Shown: positions 11,286-20,128 of the stretch, in pieces | Layout of the letters: each line of letters begins with the position of its first letter | Numbering within the stretch: position 1 is the first letter of the stretch | Source of the DNA: Trichomonas vaginalis G3 | Lineage: Eukaryota; Parabasalia; Trichomonadida; Trichomonadidae | DNA length: 64,000 nt | Direction: 5' to 3' | NCBI RefSeq assembly: GCF_026262505.1 | Contig: NC_067205.1 | Location: 18,597,645 to 18,661,644, forward strand | The notes under the pieces: model-generated | Told to the model about the DNA's origin: nothing | What the model saw: only the letters and a program-made list of their open reading frames with translations | Databases searched by the model: none | Made by a program: the position numbers and the translations under genes

Positions 11286-11321
11286 ATTTTAAAAAAAATA
11301 TTTTTTTATCCGATAGAAAAG

Positions 11322-11741
11322 ATGGCAAAATTCATCTCAGTAAACAAGTACATGTCAGGACTTAAAGAAGAACTAGACCCATTCACATATTTGAATGTTT
11401 ACTTCTACCATTTTGAAAAGTCTTCATTCAGCAAAGTTTGGAACATCGAACCAGTTAAGTTTGCTATTGTGACTAAAAATGGTGCGAAATTTGAAGACTT
11501 AGACATAGAAGGTTTGTTAGCAGTCAAAGAAAGTTTTGACAGAAGGTTTTCAAACCTTAAAGAAGGCAAAGCATACAAACTTGTTATACCTTATGAACCA
11601 AAGAAAGCAGACGACTATGAATATTATGAGTCTAAGATAGTTGAAGTTCAAGGTAAATTGGGTAAAAAGATTTTAGAGTCTAAGCCAGTGTTTGCTCCTA
11701 AAGAGGAAGAGAACATTGACATTGACCCAGAAATGTTCTAA
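11322..11741 (+). CDS. Maverick A protein of unknown function with acidic tail, 139 aa
   Basis: A short mixed alpha/beta protein ending in an acidic tail with a terminal aromatic residue (NIDIDPEMF). Maverick B has a minus-strand gene at 39528-40001 with a similar acidic end (EEIDPEAI). Acidic tails of this kind occur in single-stranded DNA-binding proteins, and the position between helicase and ATPase genes would fit, but I see no clear OB-fold motif, so this stays a guess. Confidence 0.5.
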   Translation: MAKFISVNKYMSGLKEELDPFTYLNVYFYHFEKSSFSKVWNIEPVKFAIVTKNGAKFEDLDIEGLLAVKESFDRRFSNLKEGKAYKLVIPYEPKKADDYEYYESKIVEVQGKLGKKILESKPVFAPKEEENIDIDPEMF

Positions 11742-11757
11742 AAATAAAATTTTATTT

Positions 11758-12210
11758 TTACATGTCAAATTTCTTTTTCTCTGGAACTGGTTCAGGTTCT
11801 TTCTTCTCTTCTTCTACTTTCTTTTCTTTCTTTTCTCTCTTCTTCTTTTCTGGTGGAGTTATGTCAAATTTGGCGCAACCATATTTCTGTAAAAGTTCTT
11901 TGTCCTTTAATAGCTCTTCTATTCTGTTTTCTATTTCATCTTCAAGAACAGCGCATGTGTCTTCTTTGCATTCTATGAAGTTTTGTTGGACTTCATCTCT
12001 CCAAGAGGCGTCATCTCTGTCAACAAGTCTGTCATTGACAAATTTTAAGACTTCTCTGCTTAATGTTTTATGGTTCTTGTCATATTCCCAGAAACAGAAC
12101 TTTAGAACAAATTCACCTTTCTTGTTTACACTATGTAAGATTTTATGGTCGACAGATGTTTTGCTGTCGAAAAGCTTGTCTCGAATATAGATAGCGAAAT
12201 CGCTAGACAT
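11758..12210 (-). CDS. Maverick A lysine/glutamate-rich protein, 150 aa
   Basis: The ATG at 12210 gives MSSDFAIYIRDKLFDSKTSV. A folded N-terminal part of about 110 residues is followed by a K/E/P-rich tail. It is convergent with 11322-11741 (16 bp apart) and divergent from the packaging ATPase. Not recognised. Confidence 0.55.
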   Translation of the reverse strand: MSSDFAIYIRDKLFDSKTSVDHKILHSVNKKGEFVLKFCFWEYDKNHKTLSREVLKFVNDRLVDRDDASWRDEVQQNFIECKEDTCAVLEDEIENRIEELLKDKELLQKYGCAKFDITPPEKKKREKKEKKVEEEKKEPEPVPEKKKFDM

Positions 12211-12246
12211 TTTCTAAAAGATAAAAATTTTAATTTTTCTAAAAAT

Positions 12247-13122
12247 ATGTTAGAAAAAAAGTTTGCTGACATTGACAAAAAATTTGAGAATGTTTTAAAC
12301 AAGAACAAGAGGAAGTTAGAAAATGCTCAGATAAAACCTATACATGACAAGTTCTTATTTGCTCAGAATGGTATAACAGGTCTAATTGCACCACCTGGGT
12401 CGGGTAAGACTTTCACTTATCTTAAAATGGCTGCACAACAACAAGAACTAGATGAGAAGAACCCATTCTATGAGTTAGTTGTCATTTGTAGTACTTCGGG
12501 TCAATTTGACCAAACCGTCAATTCGTTCAAAGATATTATAAAGAAGTCTAAGTTAGTATGTATAAAAGACTCTGAGTTGTTAGATTGGATAAAGAAGTAC
12601 CAAAGAAGAGTTTTGAAGTACAATGCTATAAATGAGTATGTCAATTCGAAGTTTAAAGACCCAAATGAGGAAATGCAGAGAATATTAGAGAAGAAACACT
12701 TCAGAAACAAACAGAAAGAGATAGAATACATTTCGAAGAAATTGCAATCTTACGATTGGAAGACATACCCTCATAGATGTCTTCTTATCTTAGATGATTT
12801 CGCCTCTCATCCTTTGTTAAAGAACAGAGAACAAGATATGTGTCGAATTCTTAAGAAGCTCAGACACTTTAACATCTCAGTTGTCATTTGTGTACAGACA
12901 GCAAAGAGTTTAAGTAAGGATGTTAAAAGAATACTTACTGACATTGTACTTTTCCCCGGATTGTCCGAAGACGATTTCATGGAACTTATGAAAGAGTCCA
13001 TAGCAGGTAAGTTTGACAGATATGAACTATGGGAGAAGTATAAAGTCATACAAGACCCTCATACTTCTTTCAGAATTCATATCTACGCAAACAAAGTTCA
13101 AATTGTAAAAAGTCAAGCGTAA
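12247..13122 (+). CDS. A32-type DNA-packaging ATPase of Maverick A, 291 aa
   Basis: The ATG at 12247 is preferred over upstream frame sequence that overlaps the divergent gene. Walker A APPGSGKT (residues 48-55) and Walker B LLILDDF (179-185) are present, followed by a VVICVQT strand typical of the FtsK/HerA-like packaging ATPases of Polintons and nucleocytoplasmic large DNA viruses. The Maverick B counterpart is at 30702-31589 and shares the motifs and the C-terminal HIYANKVQIVK / HIMTNTIKVK ending. These enzymes pump DNA into capsids. The frame is whole. Confidence 0.82.
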   Translation: MLEKKFADIDKKFENVLNKNKRKLENAQIKPIHDKFLFAQNGITGLIAPPGSGKTFTYLKMAAQQQELDEKNPFYELVVICSTSGQFDQTVNSFKDIIKKSKLVCIKDSELLDWIKKYQRRVLKYNAINEYVNSKFKDPNEEMQRILEKKHFRNKQKEIEYISKKLQSYDWKTYPHRCLLILDDFASHPLLKNREQDMCRILKKLRHFNISVVICVQTAKSLSKDVKRILTDIVLFPGLSEDDFMELMKESIAGKFDRYELWEKYKVIQDPHTSFRIHIYANKVQIVKSQA

Positions 13123-13138
13123 AAATAAAGAGTGCAAT

Positions 13139-13978
13139 TTACTCTACTTGTTTGAAGTTGTCAAAATACTCTGTTATTTTTTCCTTTAACAATGGCAAAT
13201 CTTCTTTGAAGGTAAGAATTGTACAACCTTTAATATCATAGTGTGTTTGAGGTAAAGTATCTTGAACTATTTGTTTCACATCTTCATTCGGTGTCATTGA
13301 AATCGGTAAGTTTTCGCGATAGAACCAATTTCTGTCAGATTTGTAAATCTTAGCAAGGTCGTAAAAGCTTTTGTTGTTTCTTCTGACTAAATGCAACATA
13401 ACCATATCTTTATCTTCTTCATTTTCCATCTCTTCAGTATAAATCATATACTTATAGTTCTTTTCCTTTCCTTTTGGTACCGAACGTGGTATTCTTTTCT
13501 GAATGCTTTTGTCTTTTGCTTCAAGCTTGTTTTCCATCTCTTCACGTTCTTGTCTATGAATTTCGTCAAGAAGTCTGTAAATATACCAAGCATAACGAGG
13601 CGAAGCCCACATTGCAACAGCATTTACAAGAAGTCTATGTACATAATATCCTCTCAAACCGTTTGGCAATTTTTCACGATTTTCATAGAGTTTTGGCGAC
13701 TGGGGTTTTTTACCTACTCGCTGTTCTTCACTGTTTTCAGAAAAAAGTATGTCTCGCTGTGCTTCATTTAATAGTTCAATAGTGCTTTGGTTCCTAAACC
13801 AGTCTTTAGGAAGCTTAGTATCTGGAGCAAAACATGCTGTCAAAATACTTTGCATTTGGTACATATCGTCTTTGACCGAACGAATGAGACGGAGTTGTTT
13901 GTTAAACTGAACCCACTCATATTCTTCATTTATAGCTTCATGGACTATAACTGTTGTTGTGTTCTCTGTTGTTGACAT
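13139..13978 (-). CDS. KilA-N domain protein of Maverick A, 279 aa
   Basis: The ATG at 13978 (MSTTENTTTVIVHEAINEEY) is preferred; the frame extends upstream only through a TTG. GYYVHRLLVNAVAMWASPRY (about residues 115-135) is the hallmark of the KilA-N DNA-binding domain of large DNA viruses and phages. The C-terminal half (KRIPRSVPKGKEK onward) resembles the extension found in iridovirus and poxvirus KilA-N proteins. This C-terminal half is almost the same in Maverick B at about 39110-39509. Probably a regulator. It is convergent with the ATPase gene. Confidence 0.75.
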   Translation of the reverse strand: MSTTENTTTVIVHEAINEEYEWVQFNKQLRLIRSVKDDMYQMQSILTACFAPDTKLPKDWFRNQSTIELLNEAQRDILFSENSEEQRVGKKPQSPKLYENREKLPNGLRGYYVHRLLVNAVAMWASPRYAWYIYRLLDEIHRQEREEMENKLEAKDKSIQKRIPRSVPKGKEKNYKYMIYTEEMENEEDKDMVMLHLVRRNNKSFYDLAKIYKSDRNWFYRENLPISMTPNEDVKQIVQDTLPQTHYDIKGCTILTFKEDLPLLKEKITEYFDNFKQVE

Positions 13979-14093
13979 TACTGTCTTTACATACAAAATA
14001 AAAAAATAAATAAAAATAAAACTAACTTTATTTTTTCTATCTTAAGGAAATTCATGATTTTTGTGCTGAATTCAATAAAAATAATGTTTAGTC

Positions 14094-14285
14094 TTAGTAA
14101 GATGGTAGCTTCTTAAAGCAAATACCATTGCTGAGTTTTATGTACGTGAAGAGAAGTACAATGAATTCAATTACGAGTACAATTGCAATGACAACTAAGG
14201 CAACTATTTTTGTCTTTTGCCAGCAAGGGTACTTCTTCTCTTCCAATGGTTCGGCAGAACTATACTCACTCATGAGAAATGCCAA
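14094..14285 (-). CDS. Maverick A single-pass membrane protein, 63 aa
   Basis: One strong hydrophobic segment (about IVALVVIAIVLVIEFIVLLF, residues 27-46) is flanked by a charged N-terminus containing a CWQK motif and a short C-terminus. A second ATG four codons in may be the true start. Divergent from 14318-14506. Small membrane proteins are common in virus-like elements; role unknown. Confidence 0.5.
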   Translation of the reverse strand: MAFLMSEYSSAEPLEEKKYPCWQKTKIVALVVIAIVLVIEFIVLLFTYIKLSNGICFKKLPSY

Positions 14286-14317
14286 AACGGTTTAATAGAA
14301 AAAGTGTCATTTTTTTC

Positions 14318-14506
14318 ATGTCAGAAGACTCGAAGGTGCAACACTTCCAAAATACCGACGAACTCAGAAGAGCAGCATGGCAGTATGTTCTTGACAACTT
14401 CTTTGAGTTCTCCAGGTACACCTTGGAAAATGCTGAAGAACTCCGACACAGAGAATTTGGAGAAATTGCGCTCCAATACTACCTTGACAAACAAAGGGTA
14501 AAATAA
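14318..14506 (+). CDS. Maverick A small acidic/helical protein, 62 aa
   Basis: The start at 14318 (MSEDSKVQHFQNTDELRRAA) is chosen because an initiator-like TCATTTTTTT ends directly before it; the frame also has an ATG at 14279. It is fully helical by eye. Role unknown. Confidence 0.5.
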   Translation: MSEDSKVQHFQNTDELRRAAWQYVLDNFFEFSRYTLENAEELRHREFGEIALQYYLDKQRVK

Positions 14507-14542
14507 GACTAAAAACTTAACGTTTAAAAAGTGACATTTTTA

Positions 14543-14743
14543 ATGAGCTCCGAGTCACCGAGAAAACTTGGTCAGATGTTAGCAGCTTACTTCCCTGAGG
14601 AGGATGGAAGCGTTACATACGTAAGGTTCAAAAACAACGAACCTGGAATTGCGTACCAAATTCGCAATTACATGACCATGGAAGAGTACGAAAGGTTCCT
14701 ACAAGAGAAACCAGCTCTAAACAACTCAGAAAAGAAAGAATAA
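14543..14743 (+). CDS. Maverick A small protein, 66 aa
   Basis: The ATG at 14543 (MSSESPRKLGQMLAAYFPEE) is preceded by GTGACATTTTTA, close to the preceding gene's leader. The same spacing after the previous stop suggests a run of small co-oriented genes each with its own initiator. Not recognised. Confidence 0.5.
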   Translation: MSSESPRKLGQMLAAYFPEEDGSVTYVRFKNNEPGIAYQIRNYMTMEEYERFLQEKPALNNSEKKE

Positions 14744-14771
14744 AAAGTTTAACTCGTAATTGTTTATTTTT

Positions 14772-15356
14772 TTACTTGTATGGGCAAGCTGCAAGAATGA
14801 AGTCGACTATCTCAGTCTTTGTTTTGACGAGCTGGACGGCTCTTGCGAGTACGTCTGTTTTGCGGTCTCCAGCTGGTGTCTGACCTTCGTAATTGCGCAT
14901 GTTCTTGAGAGCTCCAACTGCAAATGATTGTAGGATGAAGAGTCTCTCAGACTGCTTGAGGTAGTCTTCACGGTCACGAACCGAATCTGTGGTACGAGTC
15001 GAATCGGTCGATTTGAGGGAAGAGACTGAAAGCCTGTCGTCTTCCATAGGGGCTGTGGCATAATCTTTGCGTAAGCGGTTCAGACCTTCTTCGAACTCTT
15101 GGTCTCTCTTCGATTTGGATTGAGATTGGAATTGCTGGGGTGGAGCTTGCTGGAACATCCAAGGGTTGGGGAAGTAAGGCATAGGCTGAGGAGGGTAGTT
15201 CGGGAAGCCTTGTGGTGGGTAGTAATCTTGAGGTGGAAATTGGTAGTAAATCGGAGGTACTTGCTGGAACTGAGGTTGCTGAGGAGACTGTTGTGGTTCT
15301 GCAGCTTTCGGTTCTTCTGGTTTGGGAATGGACTCGGTTGGTGGGACGTGGGACAT
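14772..15356 (-). CDS. Maverick A proline/glutamine/tyrosine-rich protein, 194 aa
   Basis: The ATG at 15356 (MSHVPPTESIPKPEEPKAAE) is preferred, because the frame upstream merely translates the palindrome array. The first 90 residues are rich in P, Q, Y and F (PQFQQVPPIYYQFPPQDYYP), followed by a helical domain with many charged residues (about residues 95-194). Divergent from 15604-15993 across the palindrome array. Disordered head plus helical tail; function unknown. Confidence 0.55.
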   Translation of the reverse strand: MSHVPPTESIPKPEEPKAAEPQQSPQQPQFQQVPPIYYQFPPQDYYPPQGFPNYPPQPMPYFPNPWMFQQAPPQQFQSQSKSKRDQEFEEGLNRLRKDYATAPMEDDRLSVSSLKSTDSTRTTDSVRDREDYLKQSERLFILQSFAVGALKNMRNYEGQTPAGDRKTDVLARAVQLVKTKTEIVDFILAACPYK

Positions 15357-15376
15357 TCGTTTGTGTCCTGTCGGAT

Positions 15377-15597
15377 GGAAAATTTTTTCCAGTTGTCGGG
15401 AAAAACTTTTCCTGTCGGAAGGAAGAACTTTTTCTGTTGGAAGGAAAAACTTTTTCTGAAGTTCGACCAAAAAGTTCTCAATTTTCGAAAATTTGAATGG
15501 TTTACGGACGGACAACTGGAAGAGTTCTTCCTGTCGGAAGGAAAAATTTTTCCCTTTGTCCGGAAAATTTTTTCCAGTTGTCGGGAAAATATTTTCC
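15377..15597. repeat. Array of eight GGAAAA/TTTTCC-type palindromes between divergent genes
   Basis: Units lie at 15377-15390, 15398-15412, 15421-15434, 15443-15456, 15518-15531, 15540-15553, 15562-15575 and 15583-15597. Examples are GGAAAAATTTTTCC and GGAAAATATTTTCC, both perfect palindromes. Units are separated by TGTCGGA- or CAGTTGTCG-type spacers. The first and last pairs form a direct repeat of about 45 bp. The array fills the gap between two divergent genes, so it may be a shared regulatory region or an origin-like site. Confidence 0.7.
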
Positions 15598-15603
15598 TGT
15601 CGG

Positions 15604-15993
15604 ATGGAAGGACTCGGAATACCAGAAGGATTTGACGAGGCAATTTACCTTATAGAGATAAATGAAGTTGTTAAGCAGTACTTGCGCAGGGTAATGAAGC
15701 CCAAGGTCAAGTTCACCACTATTTCTGGAAGGTCTACACTTCAGCTCGAGACTTCGACTGGAATTCCAATTCAAATACCAGACGGGACAGCCTACGATGG
15801 CATAAAGGACGCCAAAAGAGAAGCTCTTGTTAAGTTCCTAAACAAACGTCCTTGGATAAAAATACCAAACAAGGAGAACCCCCTACCCCATATGAAATTG
15901 GCAATTCAGTCTCTCCTTCACTTCTCGGGTCAGCCGTTCTACATAACCTGTGAAGGCGACATCCAACCAGTTCAAGTCAACCTTAACGTTTAG
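15604..15993 (+). CDS. Maverick A protein of unknown function, 129 aa
   Basis: The ATG at 15604 (MEGLGIPEGFDEAIYLIEIN) is preferred; the frame upstream lies in the palindrome array. The protein is mixed alpha/beta with a strand-rich end (QPFYITCEGDIQPVQVNLNV). Codon use is richer in G and C than most Maverick A genes, like its neighbours from 14.3 to 17.9 kb. Not recognised. Confidence 0.5.
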   Translation: MEGLGIPEGFDEAIYLIEINEVVKQYLRRVMKPKVKFTTISGRSTLQLETSTGIPIQIPDGTAYDGIKDAKREALVKFLNKRPWIKIPNKENPLPHMKLAIQSLLHFSGQPFYITCEGDIQPVQVNLNV

Positions 15994-16020
15994 AGTAAAA
16001 ACATTTTTTTCATTTTTTGA

Positions 16021-16605
16021 ATGAAGCAAGTTAAATTCGTCCCACACCAATCTCAATGGACCGATGAAGAGTTTCAAGCCATGCTTGAAGACGTTGAGAA
16101 CGACATAGACGGCGAACTTGAAGGAGCTCAAATCACAATTGCAACCAAAATTGCAGGAGTCAAGGAACAGATAGCTCCACTTAAAGCTACCAAAGCTACT
16201 CTTGACCTCATGGATAGTTACCGTTTAGATGTCAAGAGTGGAATAAGACAATTAAAATTAAAACTTCTAAACTACGAAGCTATACTCCAAAAGTTAGCAG
16301 AAATGAGAAGACTTTACCAGAGCTACTTACATGTAAGGGACTTACCTTCAAGCAGTCCGACCAAAGATGAATTTGTTGACATTGTCCCAATTTTGTCCGA
16401 AAGTCAGCTCAGATGTTTCGAACTGCTCCCAACATATCCGGAATATGAACGTTTGCCTGAACTCTTCCGCAATCTCAAAAAACGTTTTTTGGTTCTCATG
16501 TTCCAAACTTTTATCGGAAGAGACAACAAACGTTCAGAAGAAGAACAAGATATTATTTTAAACTTGTTGTATGACATAACTGTCATAACAAGCTTTTTGA
16601 AGTAA
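16021..16605 (+). CDS. Maverick A helical protein, 194 aa
   Basis: The ATG at 16021 follows an initiator-like TCATTTTTTGA. The protein is mostly helical with probable coiled coil around residues 25-110. No family recognised. Co-oriented with 15604 and 16637. Confidence 0.5.
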   Translation: MKQVKFVPHQSQWTDEEFQAMLEDVENDIDGELEGAQITIATKIAGVKEQIAPLKATKATLDLMDSYRLDVKSGIRQLKLKLLNYEAILQKLAEMRRLYQSYLHVRDLPSSSPTKDEFVDIVPILSESQLRCFELLPTYPEYERLPELFRNLKKRFLVLMFQTFIGRDNKRSEEEQDIILNLLYDITVITSFLK

Positions 16606-16636
16606 AACCGCATTCTCAAACCACTTCATTTTTTCG

Positions 16637-17329
16637 ATGTCCGAACAAGCACCGAAGCCAAACTCAATGGCAGATGTCCTTTCAAGGTTGCCAGACAAGC
16701 GCCCAGTTCAAATTCAAATTGCCCAATTGAACGCTCATCTGACAAACACCATTAAGACTCTCCAAAGTAGTCTTATGTTAGAGATAGCCAATCTCAAAGC
16801 CAATGTCCTCACGAACCAAGCTTCCAATGAGAAAGTCCTGAACGATTTCGCGGAAACCTTGCGCCAATACAACATAGAGAACCAAAACCTTGCCCGACTC
16901 ATCTACCGTTTCTTCGAAGAGATAGACGCCATCTGGAAGGTACTCGGAAAGGACAGAACATGCAACACCGTACTTCGTGAGTACCAAATTGAAGAAGGAA
17001 TTGTCGAGGAAGAAGAGGAAGAAGAGGAAGAAGAGAAACACGAAGAAGTTCCTGAAGCCGCTACATGGGCAACCCTTGTTGCCGATGACGCTTACGAAAT
17101 TTCCCAACCCTACCCATACCAAATCCGCAACAAGGAGACAGGCAAGGTTCTTACCCCAGTCCTCAACAACTTGGGACACTTGAACCTTAACCTTCGAAAT
17201 TACGGTTCAATTTCCATGGGAAGGCTTGTCGGTATGCAATGGGTTCCAAATCCAGACAAGAAGACGAGGGTCAGACACATTGACGGTGACAAGCTCAACA
17301 ACCGTAAGGAGAACCTCGAGTGGTTCTAA
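16637..17329 (+). CDS. Coiled-coil protein with acidic linker and C-terminal HNH-type domain, 230 aa
   Basis: The ATG at 16637 follows TCATTTTTTCG. Residues 1-110 are helical. A run of about ten glutamates (about residues 119-131) links this to a C-terminal domain with GHLNLNLRNYGS, then VGMQWVPNPD, and the ending RHIDGDKLNNRKENLEW. That ending matches the HNH_3 type found in phage and homing HNH nucleases (HxDGDKxNNxxxNLxW). The protein stops right after the motif, which is short for that family. It could be a nuclease or a DNA-binding derivative. Confidence 0.6.
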   Translation: MSEQAPKPNSMADVLSRLPDKRPVQIQIAQLNAHLTNTIKTLQSSLMLEIANLKANVLTNQASNEKVLNDFAETLRQYNIENQNLARLIYRFFEEIDAIWKVLGKDRTCNTVLREYQIEEGIVEEEEEEEEEEKHEEVPEAATWATLVADDAYEISQPYPYQIRNKETGKVLTPVLNNLGHLNLNLRNYGSISMGRLVGMQWVPNPDKKTRVRHIDGDKLNNRKENLEWF

Positions 17330-17378
17330 GAGTAAAAAAATTTTATTTTAGGGGGAAACCCCAAGTAAATTTAGGTGT

Positions 17379-17642
17379 TTATTTGGATAAGTATGTTAAA
17401 TTAAGGGTAATTTGCAAAATTAGTTCCCGACCTTTGAATTGGACTCTTTCGTTATCCCAGTTGCGTAGGAGGTCGTCCCAGAGGAGTTGGTAGAATTGCC
17501 AATCCAAGGACGATTTGTCCTCCCAGGCATTGAGGATGTACTGCTCGTAGAGTTTCATGACCTCTGCCTTGCACCAGACACCCTCTCCCTTGGAACGTAA
17601 GGCTTCTTCGAAGTGCTCGAATGCGATTGGCTGCTTGACCAT
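17379..17642 (-). CDS. Maverick A small protein, 87 aa
   Basis: The ATG at 17642 (MVKQPIAFEHFEEALRSKGE) is chosen because TCATTTCGG lies directly in front of it. Tryptophan-rich and helical (SSLDWQFYQLLWDDLLRNWD). Divergent from 17673. Not recognised. Confidence 0.5.
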   Translation of the reverse strand: MVKQPIAFEHFEEALRSKGEGVWCKAEVMKLYEQYILNAWEDKSSLDWQFYQLLWDDLLRNWDNERVQFKGRELILQITLNLTYLSK

Positions 17643-17672
17643 CCGAAATGACACTTTTTGTCCGTTTGGTCA

Positions 17673-17918
17673 ATGTTTGTGTCTCGTGCCATAGTCGATG
17701 AAAATACAGACAAACAGGTTATATATGAGTTTGAGACCAAGAATGGTGTAACTCGACCTGTCCGATTCAAAGACTCCGAGGGCGACCATGAAATTAAACG
17801 GAAATTAGCTAGGAAGGAATATAAAATGGACTGGTTGCCACCACCTCCACCTCCACCACCTTTACCTGTTCCTCAAGTAAATAAGCCTTTCCCGTTCCCA
17901 AGAATTCCCACATTTTAA
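17673..17918 (+). CDS. Maverick A small protein with polyproline tail, 81 aa
   Basis: The ATG at 17673 (MFVSRAIVDENTDKQVIYEF) is preferred; the frame upstream starts only at TTG. A short beta-rich head is followed by a run of eight prolines and a P/F-rich end. The 30-bp gap to the divergent 17642 start must hold both promoters. Function unknown. Confidence 0.45.
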   Translation: MFVSRAIVDENTDKQVIYEFETKNGVTRPVRFKDSEGDHEIKRKLARKEYKMDWLPPPPPPPPLPVPQVNKPFPFPRIPTF

Positions 17919-17940
17919 TTCAAATTCGAATAAAAATTTT

Positions 17941-20096
17941 TTATTTCATGCAATGTTTTATTTCTGTGCCGTCTTCAAGTATGCCCCAGTACTTACGCTT
18001 GGAGAGGACATGAACTTCGGTGAAAATTTTGTCCAATTTGAATTGACCCATCTTTTCACCGACCATTCCCATTTCAATGAGTTTGTTGTATCCTTCTTCG
18101 TTCGTCATGAGTGCGTCAATGTTCTCATAGTAAACCTTCACTTTCGATTTGACTTCCGAGAAGAATTTGTTGTAGTTGTCAAGGACTGCTTTGCGAACTG
18201 AGGGTAAGACCAATGTTCGACAATAGGTTTTAATGTGGTTACTAAGCCACTTTGACCTTGAGTGAATTCGTACTTCAAAACAAAAGGAGAAAACCTTTCA
18301 ACAAAGTTGTCGACCTTCTCATAATGTTTACTCTTCATCTCTTGAGGTTTCTTAATGGAATATCCCCATGTCGAATTCATAAGCAATTTGAGTGTCATTG
18401 CAAGTTTGGGGTTTGAAGCTTTCCTTAATATCATACAGTTGTTGTAATGACTTTTCCAACTGTATAGTTCCTTCCCGGGAACTCACCATCTTCGTTTGGA
18501 ATTCCAGTCGGAATATATTGGACAAACCTCATGTATGCAGCGTTAAGGTCGACATAGTATATCTTTTCGTTTGAGTCGAACTTGTCGCAACCAATTGGTC
18601 CGGTTTGTGGAAATTCAAGTGAGTCTCTTATCTTCTGAGAAACTTCTCCTGTTATCTCATAAACATCGTCGAAGCAACCTGTTTCATATAAAACCTTCTG
18701 ACCTAAACTCAGATGCTCTCCAATACAATTTGACGTCAATTGGATGTCTCAATGAAAGTTTATTTATAGCATCTTGAAGTTCTTGCAACCTCATTGGAAG
18801 TTCTTCTGGTTCAGGTTGGTATCCGAACAATCCAACTCCTTGTGGAATTGTGTACTTCTTTTGTACTAGAACTTTGTCTGGAACAATTTTGGTCTTGCTA
18901 ACAGTGAAAAGTTTGTTTCGTCTTTTGGTACAAAAGTTTCTGTCAGCTTGTCATCTGGAATTGGTTCCAACAAACCTTTCTCGAAAAGAATGTTTACAGC
19001 TCTGACAATGTTGCACTTGCCTTTTCCGAACAATGGGTTTGTAAGACTTTCGTTCAACATGAAGTGGTTGTGGACAATTGCAATCTTCAACCATGGTAAA
19101 TTGAACTCAACAACATAGTCGTCATGTGAAGAACCTTTTAGCTGTAGGTATGTTGACTCGGATATTGACATTTGCCAACGGTGCAATTTTTTGCCAATTG
19201 ACCTCTGAGAATGTACCTTGTCTTCACACATGACTCAAGATACTTCATCTTCTCATCTGTAACAAGACCAGAGTTCCTGAGACATGTAAGAATGCAAGGT
19301 TCGTTGACAATTGTTTCAATTGAATTGTAAATTCCATACCTTGTCAAGTCAATGTCAGACTTATTTATGAAGGGGAAGTATCCAGCATGTTGTCTGACTG
19401 CTTGAGGGTTAGGTTGGTACCATTCGAACTTGACACTTGCAATTCCTTCAATTGCATTCAAAATGTCTGAGTCGGAGTCAACCATTTGTTCTCTCTTTGT
19501 AGTCTTGAAAGCGTCAAGAAGTTTTGCAGCTGTTTGTTCATTGCCATTTGCATAGTAAATGTGACCATCCAAATCCGTTATGGTCAATCTGAGATTGTGT
19601 CCTTTCTTATTTCCGTCTTGAATTGCAGCAAGTACACCCATGAAGCCTTCTTTGTTCTTTCCTTCGTCAAAGTTTACTGTAAAGGTTCGACCAGATGTAA
19701 TTTGACTTCTAACTTCACGATACTTTTCATATGCATATCTTGTTCTTTCCATGGGAGCATGACCATCCTCTGCACTACCTTTTTTCCTTCTCAAGGATGC
19801 AATTGTTCGTCATGTTTCCAGTAGAATCTGGCAAAGCCGTCGTGTCCTTCAACTTGAGGTTCACTAACATCGAAAGGCATGTCCATAAGACGTTCTTCTT
19901 CTAACCTCTCTAGTCTGTTTGGATAATTTGCACGTGCTGTTTCCAAATCCATTTCGTAGCGAAGACCAGACAATTTGTCATAGACTTTTATGGGTCTTCC
20001 CTTCCTATATTTAAAATTCTTCGAAACTCTCCAACCATATCTTTGTAACTCTGCTTTTATTCTAGCAGATTTTCTATCCATTCTATATGGGGGCAT
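17941..20096 (-). pseudogene. Maverick A DNA polymerase B (protein-primed type) locus, broken
   Basis: Family B polymerase signatures are visible in separate minus-strand stretches: a motif A-type YYVDLNAAYM, a motif B-type KLLMNSTWGY and a motif C-type YYENIDALM. The upstream part resembles the N-terminal region of the Maverick B polymerase locus (for example HNHFMLNESL against EDHYMLNERL). The locus is a fossil with several breaks and is shorter than its counterpart at 40091-43837. It lies on the opposite strand from the helicase gene. Confidence 0.65.
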
Positions 20097-20128
20097 TTTT
20101 ATAAAAATAAAAAAAAAATTTTTTTTCT

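Noticed and set aside
15080-15643. Several overlapping open frames on both strands around the palindrome array
   Set aside because: They are read-throughs of the GGAAAA/TTTTCC units and shadows of the flanking genes; starts at 15356 and 15604 explain the region better.
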